From Paenibacillus dendritiformis (lineage in GTDB: Bacteria > Bacillota > Bacilli > Paenibacillales > Paenibacillaceae), in contig NZ_OX216966.1 in assembly GCF_945605565.1 (NCBI RefSeq), positions 4,270,001 through 4,334,000 on the forward strand: 64,000 bases of DNA. The letters run 5' to 3'. The translations under genes and the position numbers were made by a program. The notes below the pieces were generated by a model. It did no database searches. It saw nothing but the letters and a program-made list of their open reading frames with translations, and was not told the DNA's origin. Shown piece after piece: positions 8,366-17,284 of this stretch. Each line of letters begins with the position of its first letter. Position 1 is the first letter of the stretch.

Positions 8366-9696
8366 CAGCCGCCTCCTCCAGGCATGCGGATGTTGCCGCC
8401 AGGGAATCCGGCGTTGCCCGGGGAGCTTCCGTTTCTTCCGCCGTTGCCGCCGAAGCCGCCCATTCCCCCGTACGAGGATTGCTGGCTGCTGTTCGCAGAT
8501 GCGCGCACCGTAGGCAATACGACCATATCCCCTTCCTTCAGGCCGCTCACGATTTCAAAATAGGACTCATTATTGATCCCTGTCTCCACCTCGGTTAACT
8601 TGCCAGCTCCTGCACTCGGAACACCAGTCTGTCCCTGGCCGGCCCGAGCGGCGGCTTCTCCGTCAGGACGTGCCGCTTTATTGGCACTATCCGTTCCGCC
8701 GGCTTGATTCTGTCCCGTTCCCGACTCGCGCTGCCGTTCCGACCGGTCCTGCTGCGGCGCTTCCTCGCCTGCATCGTCGGCTTGATCCGACCAGACCGTG
8801 ACGTACGACTTCCCGCTGCGCTGGGTAACCGCTTCGATCGGCACCAGCAGCACATCCGATTTGCTGTTCACGTCGATCTGGGCCTGGACCGACATCCCGC
8901 TTTTGACGCCTTGGCTTGACGATAATTGAATCGTGACATCGAATACGGATACCCCGCCGGAAGCCGTGCCTTCATCGGCAATCGCGCTTACTGTCCCTTC
9001 GATCGAAGTGTCCGCTAGCGCGTCGAACGTCAACGCCGCCTTTTGCTTCAGCTTGATGCTCGGTATATCCATTTCATCGACTTGAATCACGGCCTGAAGC
9101 TGGGAATAATCCACGATCGTGGCTATCGATCCGCTTTGGTTCAACTGCGAACCTTCGCTAATGTTCAGCGCCGTCAAGGTGCCGCTGATCGGAGCCTTGA
9201 TCGCCTTTTCTTTGGCCTGATCGGCCCGCTTTTGTTCCAATTCCTTTTGCGCCAAGGCAAGATCCAGCTTCATGTTCTCAATTTCGACCGCGATGGACGG
9301 TCTCGCCGCCTCATCCGCTTCTTTATACTTCGTTTTCAGATTTTCGAACTCCAGCTCCTTCTTCTGCAGCTGAATCTCCTGCTTATCGATCTCGTTCGTC
9401 AGATCTTCTTTTTCGAACGTGGCCAGCACCGCTCCTTTGTCGACCCGGTCGCCGACGTCGTACAATATTTTATCAATCTTGCCCGTATCTCCCGACCTCA
9501 CCTCTGCGGTATTGCGGGCCGATACCGTGCCCGAGCCGCTTACGGTCACCTCCAAATCTCCCTTCACCACTCTCGCCATTGATGGCAGAGCGGCGGTTTG
9601 TTCTGTCTTCGGCTGCTTGTACAACCAATAATATCCTGCCATACATAGCGTGATGACAACGACGGCTGTCAGCAGCAGCTTCCATTTGGATCGCAT
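8365..9696 (-). CDS. yknX: membrane-fusion/adaptor protein, YknX/MacA type
   Basis: The 443-residue protein has an N-terminal signal anchor (about 5-25), a biotinyl-lipoyl-like half-motif with VSGSGTVSARNTAEVRSG, a coiled-coil hairpin (about 115-180, rich in E, K and Q), a second lipoyl half (GTLTALNISEGSQL), a beta barrel and membrane-proximal domains. An acidic/Gln-rich insert (about 315-380) and a glycine-rich tail with GGMGGFGGNGG repeats are lineage features. It is the first gene of the leftward yknXYZ-RR-HK operon and would link the permease to the cell wall side. A promoter with OmpR-type repeats lies upstream. Confidence 0.87.
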   Translation of the reverse strand: MRSKWKLLLTAVVVITLCMAGYYWLYKQPKTEQTAALPSMARVVKGDLEVTVSGSGTVSARNTAEVRSGDTGKIDKILYDVGDRVDKGAVLATFEKEDLTNEIDKQEIQLQKKELEFENLKTKYKEADEAARPSIAVEIENMKLDLALAQKELEQKRADQAKEKAIKAPISGTLTALNISEGSQLNQSGSIATIVDYSQLQAVIQVDEMDIPSIKLKQKAALTFDALADTSIEGTVSAIADEGTASGGVSVFDVTIQLSSSQGVKSGMSVQAQIDVNSKSDVLLVPIEAVTQRSGKSYVTVWSDQADDAGEEAPQQDRSERQRESGTGQNQAGGTDSANKAARPDGEAAARAGQGQTGVPSAGAGKLTEVETGINNESYFEIVSGLKEGDMVVLPTVRASANSSQQSSYGGMGGFGGNGGRNGSSPGNAGFPGGNIRMPGGGG

Positions 9697-9780
9697 AATT
9701 CCCCTCTCCTATCTCCCTTCTCATGCGTGCGGCGCGCTTCTGCCGCGTTCCGTTCTTGCTGCAAGTCTCATTGCCGTATT

Positions 9781-9813
9781 AGTGTAGCAAAAAACTATGA
9801 ACAACCTATGAAC
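9781..9813 (-). promoter_or_regulatory. operon promoter with OmpR-type direct repeats
   Basis: Reading the minus strand, GTTCATAG occurs twice (9806-9813 and 9795-9802) with an 11-bp period. It is followed by a -10-like TACACT (9781-9786). Direct repeats of one helical turn overlapping the -35 position are the usual target of OmpR/PhoB regulators. Confidence 0.55.
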
Positions 9814-9822
9814 GCCAAAAAA

Positions 9823-9842
9823 GCCCCCCGATACCGGGAGGC
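9823..9842 (-). terminator. Rho-independent terminator (leftward)
   Basis: On the minus strand an 8-bp GC-rich stem with one mismatch and a 4-base loop precedes a run of six T. It sits after the PI-PLC remnant and before the efflux operon promoter. Confidence 0.8.
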
Positions 9843-9880
9843 CGCACAAGTGACATGTTCATAGACGAGAGGAAATAGGG

Positions 9881-10595
9881 TTATTTAAATAGGCTCTTGT
9901 TAGCTCGAATTATATTTTCAATCAATCCTTTTCCCGGAAAGTCTGCTGCCACAATGCCGGTATACTCCACATTGTGATTGGCTATATAATCGGTTGTCAA
10001 CACATTCGTCCTTCAAATGCAATGGTGCATATCCCGATGAAGCAATCCGTTCTGGGGAAATCCGGATGGAATCTGACCAGCCGGGAATAGTCAGCCCCGT
10101 AGCAAGCCGGGGAGCCGATGTTCCCGGGCTGCTGTGCCCGCTAAGGATACGCAATATTACCCCCGCTTAAATAGTTGATGAATTTGGTTTGAGATCCTTT
10201 TTGATGGCTTTCATTGGCCTTTTGCAATTGTTTTTTTACATCCAGCCATTTTTGGTATAAATCCCAATTCGTTGAGACGTTATAATTATCCTGGATATCG
10301 AATTGATGCGCATAATCGATGCCGATATTCGAACCGGCAACATTGCGGAGGATAACGATTTTTCCTCCTATCTCTCCTAGTGCAGGGTTTGTTATCGTTC
10401 CGTTTTTGCTGTCCCAAAAAAAGCCAGGATAGCTATTGATATACCTCTGAAGCGTATCATTGAACACGCGGTCAGACACAGAACTGTGTTCTTGTTTAAT
10501 GCGTATCAGAACCGTTTCGCTCGGATTCCGCTTCAAAAAGTCTGTAACCTCATTCAATACGTCCCCGAACATGGCATCCAAATAATTGCGGCGTT
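9881..10595 (-). pseudogene. phosphatidylinositol-specific phospholipase C remnant
   Basis: The first open block (10595-10141) encodes PI-PLC X-domain sequence such as VTDFLKRNPSETVLIRIKQE and GKIVILRN, then stops. The rest of the gene continues in other frames: SGHSSPGTSAPRLATGL (about 10140-10065), DFPRTDCFIGICTIAFEG (about 10060-10010) and finally YTGIVAADFPGKGLIENII up to a stop at 9881. About 120 N-terminal residues, including the signal peptide and the first catalytic histidine, are missing, because an in-frame stop lies just upstream of 10595. At least three frameshifts and the 5' truncation make it a clear pseudogene. The intact enzyme is a secreted lipase that cleaves PI and GPI anchors. 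Confidence 0.85.
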
Positions 10596-10608
10596 AAATC
10601 CTTCGTGT

Positions 10609-10641
10609 AAAGCCCCGCCACTCTATAAAAGGCAGGGCTTT
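10609..10641. terminator. probable bidirectional terminator
   Basis: An 11-bp stem AAAGCCCcGCC/GGCaGGGCTTT with an 11-base loop lies between the DUF1877 gene and the PI-PLC remnant. The T tract is better on the plus strand (CTTTTATTTTAT) than on the minus strand. Confidence 0.6.
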
Positions 10642-10713
10642 TATTTTATATAGCTCCCATGATGATAGGTTCATTCCCCATAGCAAGATTCTCCTGACGA
10701 TCACAATATCGGA

Positions 10714-11196
10714 CTACATCAAATATAATAGCATCGCATCGTTATTCCGCGCGGCCTCGGCATAATAATCACGAACTTCCTTATAATAGTCAAAAATATA
10801 AGGCCATTCTTCCGAAGCGTGCCAATCCCATGAAGGATAAATCTCCAATTGGCTCATCGTTTCCGGATCGAACCGCTCTTTCAGCTCATGTGCGGTTATC
10901 TCGGCCATAGCAGACGCAACTTCCTTCACTTCTCCATTTGTCAGATATCGAATCGGTCCGCAGCCTGCGTCTTCCTCCAGTTCTGTGCCGCCCAAAATGA
11001 CATTGAACAGCGGCAGCTCCCCTTCCCAATCGCTTCCATTTAACAGGTAATGAATCGCATGCCAGGCTTTGTCGATATCTAATGCATGCTGTTCCTGTTC
11101 TTCATCAAAAATGAAATCCGTTACACTAATGGCGCTTTCGATCATTCCCTCAAGCGTGTCCATCGAGATGCGGTGCAGCTTCCCGGTCATTCCCAT
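10714..11196 (-). CDS. YfbM/DUF1877 family protein
   Basis: The 160-residue soluble protein fits DUF1877 (YfbM): N-terminal MGMTGKLHRIS, central DIDKAWHAIHYLL with 'NGSDWEGELPLFNVILGG', and a C-terminal FDYYKEVRDYYAEAARN helix. The function of the family is unknown; members are small cytosolic proteins of scattered distribution. It follows the sigma factor gene by 15 bp in the same direction, so the two are probably co-transcribed. No anti-sigma gene is present in its place. Confidence 0.85.
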   Translation of the reverse strand: MGMTGKLHRISMDTLEGMIESAISVTDFIFDEEQEQHALDIDKAWHAIHYLLNGSDWEGELPLFNVILGGTELEEDAGCGPIRYLTNGEVKEVASAMAEITAHELKERFDPETMSQLEIYPSWDWHASEEWPYIFDYYKEVRDYYAEAARNNDAMLLYLM

Positions 11197-11211
11197 TCGA
11201 CATACCTCTTT

Positions 11212-11763
11212 TCACCGTTCGGTCTCCTCGTCACGGCATGTTCCCATGCTCTGCCGCAAAATCGCTTTGGCCCGCTTCAAGCGCGTTTTGACCGTGCTCT
11301 CGTTCGCATTGGTGGCGGCAGCAATCTCCGCATTCTTCATATGATGGATATACTTAAGAATGATCACCTTCTGATATTCCGGCTTCAACTTTTTGAGATA
11401 AGTATAGATCTCGTCGACAATGATCTTTAGCTCTACCTTTTGTTCAACCGACAACCGACTATCGAAGTCTTTGGCCAGCTCCATATCGAGAACCGTATCT
11501 TCGGAGGCGATATCATTCCAGCGGTTGCGCTTGCGCAAATAATCGAGCGAGGTTCTTGCCGCAATCGATTGCAGCCATGCGCCCAGCTTGCTGTCATCAT
11601 GCAATGTATGTATTTGCGCAAAGGCTTTCATAAATGTTTCTTGGGTGATATCTTGAGCCAAATGGCTGTCTTTAATAATCATGTACGCCGTAGAATAGAC
11701 GCGCTCATAGAACATTTCGAACATCGAACGTTGATTTTCTTGCATCAGTGCTTCCGAGGACAT
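11212..11763 (-). CDS. ECF-type RNA polymerase sigma factor
   Basis: The 183-residue protein has sigma region 2 (about 10-85, with ERVYSTAYMIIKDSHLAQDITQ and AWLQSIAARTSLDYLRKR) and region 4 (about 120-175, LKPEYQKVIILKYIHHMKNAEIA then NESTVKTRLKRAK). These match extracytoplasmic-function sigma factors. ATG 11763 is preceded by GGGAGG at about 7 bases; a TTG at 11784 overlaps that ribosome site and is unlikely. ECF sigma genes normally sit next to a membrane anti-sigma gene; none is visible here, and the downstream partner is a DUF1877 protein. The regulon and signal are unknown. Confidence 0.87.
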   Translation of the reverse strand: MSSEALMQENQRSMFEMFYERVYSTAYMIIKDSHLAQDITQETFMKAFAQIHTLHDDSKLGAWLQSIAARTSLDYLRKRNRWNDIASEDTVLDMELAKDFDSRLSVEQKVELKIIVDEIYTYLKKLKPEYQKVIILKYIHHMKNAEIAAATNANESTVKTRLKRAKAILRQSMGTCRDEETER

Positions 11764-11784
11764 TACTGAGCCTCCCGCTATCAA

Positions 11785-12478
11785 ATAATACAGAACGCAG
11801 ATTTCAGTTCATTAATTATCTACCATTCATCAAAAATAACTTCATATCCCCTCCTCTGAATCCTATGAATCATACGATATGGAATTCGACAGCGGAATGT
11901 GTCCTTGTTATGAAATGGCATGGATGAATTTATCCTTTTTCCGCATACGCCGGGATGTAACATATCCAGATTTCACGAAAAGCGGGGCCACGATGAAATG
12001 AAAAAACACCGCTCCCCCAGAAGATTATAGCAGATATTGCACCGCTGGTCGCATCTCGTAAATATACGAAAAGTCCTTTCCTGGGAAAGGACTGTCGATT
12101 GTAAACTACTCTTTGCCAGCAAACAAAAGTTATTAACCCATTTTGCGTCTCATGAATCATCATTTTCTCAGCGAGATAGGATCGATTACAGCTTAATATC
12201 CTGTTGGCTTCCTTTGACGAACATATGTCTTGATATCAAAGGATGTATCCACATCATGGATTGTACATATTTTATTGAAAATAATAAGCAGTCACAAGGG
12301 GCTAAAGAGATTGAAAACCTTAAAATGTTGATAAAGACTAGTTCTTGGGAACTAACCTTTCAGTGAAAAAGAAATAAGAGAGGCTGCATCATTTCCGCAA
12401 CCTCCCTCTCGTCACGCATTTGCCCAATGCTGGGGCCGGACATCCCCTCCCTACCGTCTTCTTCATAACTGACGAGAC
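11785..12478. other. 694-bp intergenic stretch without recognisable gene
   Basis: No ORF with a ribosome site and protein-like content was found; an ORF at 12037-12366 (+) has neither. The only structure is a perfect inverted repeat, AGTCCTTTCC and its complement (12072-12093) with a 2-base loop, lacking a T tract. The stretch is AT-richer than the surroundings. Confidence 0.6.
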
Positions 12479-13500
12479 TTAACTTCCCGAAGCTGCTCTG
12501 CTCCCCGATTTAATGTGCACCACGTTTTTATCGGCATCCAATCCGGCTCTCACCTTCGTAACTTTATTTTGAATGAAGCAGTAATCTTGAAGTCTCTTGT
12601 CCCATTTAACTTCAAATCCTGTAATGTCGATATTGAATAATTCCTTGGCAAGCGGAGCGACCGCTTCTTTCGCCTCTTTTTCTGTAATTTCTTTGTTAGT
12701 CGTCACCTTTTTTCCCTGTACATTTTCCATGCTGGTTACTTCCCCTGTCTTGACTTCCACATAAATCATTACCATGTCATCCTGCAACAACCAGTTAGGT
12801 TCCAACGTAATATTCCCTTTATTCAGAACCGGACTATTCATAAGCGTAGCTTTCGTCACGTCAATTTGATGATCGAACGCCGTTTTCGCCGCTTCCGTTA
12901 CTGTTTTTAACAATTTCGGATCAAGCTCTTTCTTGTCAAAATAGATCACTATCCCACTTACGTTCGTCGATGAATCATTTTTGGTCAGAGAGGCGGAGAA
13001 GTCTTTTCCTCTCAAAGCATAACTTACGCCATCTTTAAGTTTTTCCTCTTTATCATCATAAGACTGTGACATGCGAACTTCTTTATTAAATACGTATTTT
13101 TTCTTAGGATACAGCTCTTTCAGCGCTTTCTGGACTTTATCTTGATCCTCTTTGCTGATTTTGCCGATTGTCGTTTCGCTTTCTATGCTCATTATTAGCC
13201 CGAATTCACGCATAAAATGAACACTATATTTTCCATCTATGGATTTAACCTCTACTACGTCGTCCGCTGGATTTTCGGCAACATCCTTAAGCTTAATCTC
13301 TTTCCCCGCAAATTGACTTACCGCTTTATGCAGCTTGGCAGCCATCTTCTTGTCTATTTCAACCTTCTTCCCATCCGATTGCTGCTGTTCTTGCTGCTTC
13401 TCTTGTGCTGCCTCGGCGCCTGCAGGAATCGGGCCTGCCAATGTTGACAGCATGCTGGATAGGGTCAATGTTGCGATGATAGCTTTTTTTATATTCACAT
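12479..13500 (-). CDS. secreted protein, PepSY/YcdB-like, unknown function
   Basis: This 340-residue exported protein has a signal peptide (about 1-28, with AGPIPAGAEA before the likely cut), a Gln-rich linker and then repeated alpha/beta units. Lines such as MVMIYVEVKTGEVTSMENV resemble PepSY or YcdB/YcdC domains, which are thought to act in the cell envelope or to inhibit proteases. The start is a GTG at 13500 behind AGGAGGAG at about 7 bases; the longer ORF to 13576 lacks a ribosome site. It ends close to Ser/Gly residues with no anchor, so it is likely released. The family assignment is by eye and moderate. Confidence 0.65.
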
Positions 13501-13736
13501 TAACTCCTCCTAAGTAATTACTTGAATATATGCCCACTCTCATCATTTTAGCGAAGGAATTGGAAAAAAACCACAAAACGTTCTATTAATTATAATCAAG
13601 AAATCGTTAATAACTTCAAGAAAATATTAAGAAAATCAGATGCGTTTCTTCACGTAATCCGAACCAGGTTAAATAAAATTGCCGCCCCCGAAGGAGCAGC
13701 TATGGAGAAAGGTTATCCCAATGCTGGTGCCAGACA

Positions 13737-14750
13737 TCACTGCCCGGATAAGGATTGTTGCCTCTCAACGAGCATCTCGGCCACTTTTTCTACTTGGGCC
13801 TTGATGGCAATCGGATCGTACGGCCAGAAGTAATCTCCGTCCAAGTCGAATACCCGGTTATTTTTCACCGCATCCAATGAGTTCCAAAACGCTCCATTAC
13901 GCTCAAATTGGCCGTCATGGCCCGAGTCGAGGAAAATGTAGTCTCCCGCATATTCCGGAACCTTTTCCAGCGAGATAGATTTGATATCCTCCCGGTGGTC
14001 TATCAGTTTTTGAACAGCCGGCGGCGGAGTCAGCTCCAAATGCTTATAGACCGCCTGTACCCCGCGCCAAATGCCGAAGGAATATACAAAGATCTCTTTG
14101 TTGAACCCGCCCATTACCGAGACGGTCTCGCCCTCTGCGACGATTCCTTTTATTTTGTTCTTCGCGGTCTGGACCGTCGCGTTGAAGTCTGCAATCCAGG
14201 CCTCGGCTTCCTTCTCCTTGCCGAGCATTTCTCCGAACGTTCTTATTTCGTCGCGAGTATCGTCGAAGGTATTGTAATGGACTGCGACGGTCGGCGCGAT
14301 TTTGCTTAACTGTTCATAGATGGCCGGGTCATCCGATAAGGTGACAATCAGATCCGGCGCCAGCGACAATATTTTCTCCACGCTGCTGGCGTCAATCGTG
14401 CCGATGTCTTCGATACCAGAGGTGAGATGTCTGACATGCGGACTCTCGATATCCCACGATGGAGCCCCTACAGGCTTCACTCCTAATGCGAGAAATGTCG
14501 CCAAATACCCCTGGGCCACGATTCGTTGGGGGTTCGCCGGAATTTCAATCTCTCCCTTGGCCGTCTTCACGACACGGGTCTTGGCCGCTTCCGCCGGAGA
14601 CCCGCTGCCGGCTTGCGAAGCTTGCGCTTCGGTTCCTCCGCTTCCTTCCTTCGCTCCTCCTTGGATGCCGCCGCATGCAGCCAGCAGCAGCACCATCGCG
14701 ATCAAGGCCAGTCCGATAACACAGCCCTTCGCACTTTTCCATCCAACCAT
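13737..14750 (-). CDS. iron-siderophore ABC transporter binding lipoprotein
   Basis: The 337-residue protein has a lipoprotein signal with lipobox LLAAC (Cys about residue 26), then a low-complexity linker and a FepB/FeuA/FhuD-type type III binding fold: KTAKGEIEIPANPQRIV near the start, ALGVKPVGAPSWD, and a C-terminal WPYDPIAIKAQVEKVAEM helix. It would capture a ferric siderophore at the outer face of the membrane. A perfect 16-bp-arm Fur-type palindrome (14785-14819) lies just upstream. The gene follows the Btr-like regulator in the same direction; permease and ATPase genes are absent, so it must share a permease encoded elsewhere. Confidence 0.88.
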   Translation of the reverse strand: MVGWKSAKGCVIGLALIAMVLLLAACGGIQGGAKEGSGGTEAQASQAGSGSPAEAAKTRVVKTAKGEIEIPANPQRIVAQGYLATFLALGVKPVGAPSWDIESPHVRHLTSGIEDIGTIDASSVEKILSLAPDLIVTLSDDPAIYEQLSKIAPTVAVHYNTFDDTRDEIRTFGEMLGKEKEAEAWIADFNATVQTAKNKIKGIVAEGETVSVMGGFNKEIFVYSFGIWRGVQAVYKHLELTPPPAVQKLIDHREDIKSISLEKVPEYAGDYIFLDSGHDGQFERNGAFWNSLDAVKNNRVFDLDGDYFWPYDPIAIKAQVEKVAEMLVERQQSLSGQ

Positions 14751-14784
14751 GCTTCTCTACCCCTTCGTGAAATAAATGGATATC

Positions 14785-14819
14785 GCCTAATCAATAATGA
14801 TTCTCATTATTGATTAGGC
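14785..14819. promoter_or_regulatory. Fur box (16-bp perfect arms) upstream of the siderophore-binding gene
   Basis: The arms at 14785-14800 and 14804-14819 are perfect inverted copies around TTC. The core AATGATTCTCATT is close to the Fur consensus. Position is 35-70 bp before the lipoprotein start, fitting iron repression. Confidence 0.85.
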
Positions 14820-14881
14820 TCGTTCATCGTATCAGTTTTGCCCGATGCCGTCTATTTCAAGAAGTTATCTCTTTCGCATGT

Positions 14882-16501
14882 CTAAATGTTCGCTGCCATG
14901 TTTCCCGTGAACCAATCCATCTGTAGCGCAAGCTGCCTTTCCAGCAGCAGGCCATCGGAGCACCAGCACTCCTCCAGATCAAGCGGGTATATCCGGTTGC
15001 GCCGGGCCGCCGGGAGGCTGCTCCAGATCGGACTCTCCCGCAGCAGCTGGTTCAAGTTCGACTCGCAATCCCCGCCCTCACAGAACACAACAAACATATG
15101 ATCCGCAGCATAGTCCGGCAGCTGCGATTCCGTTATAAATTTGTGCTTCCCGGGAATGAGCACTTCCCGGAGCACTTTGTCGGGCGGCGGCAGCTCCAGC
15201 ATGTCATACAAATTATACGCGCCCCGAACTGTCCGATTCCAGATTCCGATCCTATCCTCCCGAATTTCATACAGGGCCGCCGTCTCGCCCGGCTTCACAT
15301 GCTTCTCGAGACGCCGCTTGGCCAAGCGCACTTTGTCCAGATAGCGGGTTATCCACTGCTCCGCTTCCCGCTCCATGCCCAGCAGCTTGCCCATGAACCG
15401 CGCCTCTTCCAGGCTATCCATCTCCCCCCAGTCCATGGCGACCACAGGTGCAATCGTCTCCAATCGCTTCAATTTGTCCGGAATATTGTAATAGTAGCTT
15501 GGGACAAGAATGAGATCGACGTCCAAGGCTTGCAATTGTTCCAGGCCATGCGGGTGGACTACCGCCGGAACATCGCTCAGTTCCCTCCGGAGCGGCCGCG
15601 AGTAGAGCAAAAGCTGCGCATCGGCAGCTACCGGCATGATGCCGAGCGCCAGAAGAAGGCCGGCAAATTGAAATGCCGCGATTCGCCTCGGCTTCGGCCG
15701 ATTGCGGAATTCACCCGGTGCTATGCCGATCGCCTGCTTGAATTTGCGGCTCAGATACAATCCGCTGGCATAGCCGACCTTGGTGGCAATCTGCTGCAGA
15801 GTCATGTCCGAAGTGAGCAAGTGTTCCTTCGCTTTCTCGATCCGGATCCGATTCACATATTCGGAAAAGCCCCAACCCGTACTCCGGCGGAACAGGGTCG
15901 AGAAGTAACTGCGGTTGAAGCCGATCGTCTGAGCCACGGAGGAACAGGTGATCGGCCTGTCATAATGCTCGTGGATATACGCTAACGCCTCATAAATAGA
16001 AGCTTCCTTCGTCTCCTCCTGGCGGCTCCCGCTTCCGTCAAATGCGAGACGCAGAAGCCGTTCCAACAGAATCCTGCTGCGGCCGCTCTCCCCGGACGTC
16101 TCCGGCAATGGCAGCTCGGTCATCTCCCGCAGCAGCGGATAGACAAGATAAGGGAGATTGCCCGTTCTCCATCCGCTCTCCGGAAGACTCTCCCTGTCTC
16201 TCCAGTACAACAAGCTGTCGTCGCTTCGTTCAGCAAGGCGATAGCAATCGAATTCAACTTTGTAGACATGCGGCGTCTGCATCCCCTTATTCCCCTTATA
16301 CCGCACCGTCACATCGTCTCCCGGCCTTAGATAGATCATAGTTCCATACGGAAGCGGACAGACTTGGCGGACATGCGCAACCTCTACGAGTTCGGAAGCG
16401 GCTAGCAGTGTCGGATAAGCTGCCGTCCACTGCATCGTCTCCTTGCCGGCTTCCCATTGAAGCAGCTGCGCTTCCTGCAGTATGTATATCAAAGTCTCCA
16501 T
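14882..16501 (-). CDS. btr: Btr-like AraC regulator fused to a siderophore-binding domain
   Basis: The 539-residue protein begins with an AraC-type N-terminal region (about 1-150), followed by the double helix-turn-helix of AraC/XylS (about 165-265, with TCSSVAQTIGFNRSYFSTLFRR and ATKVGYASGLYLSRKFKQ). The C-terminal half (about 275-530) is a periplasmic-binding-protein fold without signal peptide. This fusion is the layout of B. subtilis Btr (YbbB), which senses ferric bacillibactin in the cytosol and activates feuABC. Here it has its own Fur box (16577-16595) and precedes the binding lipoprotein gene, so it very likely activates that gene when the siderophore enters. No feuBC is adjacent. 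Confidence 0.85.
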   Translation of the reverse strand: METLIYILQEAQLLQWEAGKETMQWTAAYPTLLAASELVEVAHVRQVCPLPYGTMIYLRPGDDVTVRYKGNKGMQTPHVYKVEFDCYRLAERSDDSLLYWRDRESLPESGWRTGNLPYLVYPLLREMTELPLPETSGESGRSRILLERLLRLAFDGSGSRQEETKEASIYEALAYIHEHYDRPITCSSVAQTIGFNRSYFSTLFRRSTGWGFSEYVNRIRIEKAKEHLLTSDMTLQQIATKVGYASGLYLSRKFKQAIGIAPGEFRNRPKPRRIAAFQFAGLLLALGIMPVAADAQLLLYSRPLRRELSDVPAVVHPHGLEQLQALDVDLILVPSYYYNIPDKLKRLETIAPVVAMDWGEMDSLEEARFMGKLLGMEREAEQWITRYLDKVRLAKRRLEKHVKPGETAALYEIREDRIGIWNRTVRGAYNLYDMLELPPPDKVLREVLIPGKHKFITESQLPDYAADHMFVVFCEGGDCESNLNQLLRESPIWSSLPAARRNRIYPLDLEECWCSDGLLLERQLALQMDWFTGNMAANI

Positions 16502-16576
16502 GACCTTCCATCCCCCGCATCATTCCGTGTAGCAACTGTGGCCCCGCCTCATTGATACAAGAAATCCCCTGCCATT

Positions 16577-16595
16577 GATAATGATTATCATTATT
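16577..16595. promoter_or_regulatory. Fur box upstream of btr-like gene
   Basis: The 19-bp sequence GATAATGATTATCATTATT matches the classical Fur box at 18 of 19 positions. It lies about 75 bp before the start of the btr-like gene. Confidence 0.9.
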
Positions 16596-16693
16596 ATAAA
16601 CAAAGAAAGCCCTGCAATTCAATGCAGAAGCTGTCAATCCACTGTTGGGTCACACGATTCCAATGAAGTGTGCAATTCAATGTCTCATCAAGT

Positions 16694-17284
16694 TCAGGCT
16701 TTAGCGCCGATTGCAAGGCGCTGCGCTTCATATTCGCTTCTCAGCATGGAGAACATGGCGATATCGACATATCTTCCCTTTTCGAACTCCTGTTGTCTCA
16801 TCACGCCTTCTTTTTGAAAACCGAGCCGGAGCAATAACCGCTCAGATGCAATATTTTCCGGGTCAATCTTCGCTTCGATCCGATTCACGCCGATGTCGCG
16901 AAAGCCGAACGACAGGACACGCTGCGCTGCCTCCGTCATGACTCCGCGCCCCCAATATGGAGGTGCCAAATCATAGCCAAGCTCGGTTCGGCGATGCGCC
17001 TTTTCATATTGAAGAAAACCGCAAGTTCCGATCACTTTGGCGGATGATTTATCCTCAATGACCCAGCGCAGCCCGCTCTGTTCCGCAAATATTTCTTGAT
17101 GCCAATTCCATTCCCGAATGACATCCTGAATCGATTGAAACGCCTCTAGCGGCGTATATCGAACCACTTCTTCAAGCGAGTAGAGATCGAATATATCGCT
17201 GCAATCCCTTTCCTCCATTGCCCGCAATAGCAGCCGTTCCGTCTCCAAGCGAGGAAATTCCTGAAATGTAAAAGCTGTATCCAT
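16694..17284 (-). CDS. GNAT acetyltransferase, RimJ/RimL type
   Basis: The 196-residue protein opens with FPRLETERLLLRAMEERDC, the usual beta-1 of RimJ/RimL-like N-acetyltransferases. It contains the acetyl-CoA motif region ELGYDLAPPYWGRGVMTEA and the NIASERLLLRLGFQKEGVMRQ ending. It would acetylate a protein N-terminus or a small amine. It stands alone between the Fur-boxed btr-like gene and a gene-poor stretch; the specific substrate cannot be told. Confidence 0.88.
   Translation of the reverse strand: MDTAFTFQEFPRLETERLLLRAMEERDCSDIFDLYSLEEVVRYTPLEAFQSIQDVIREWNWHQEIFAEQSGLRWVIEDKSSAKVIGTCGFLQYEKAHRRTELGYDLAPPYWGRGVMTEAAQRVLSFGFRDIGVNRIEAKIDPENIASERLLLRLGFQKEGVMRQQEFEKGRYVDIAMFSMLRSEYEAQRLAIGAKA

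Noticed and set aside
12037..12366. 109-codon plus-strand ORF
   Set aside because: Runs over a palindrome, has no ribosome site and no recognisable content.
12423..13736. repeated 'cccaatgctgg-gcc-gacatc' sequence after two neighbouring genes (about 12423 and 13716)
   Set aside because: The 25-bp similarity is real, but too short and without symmetry to call a terminator or an element.
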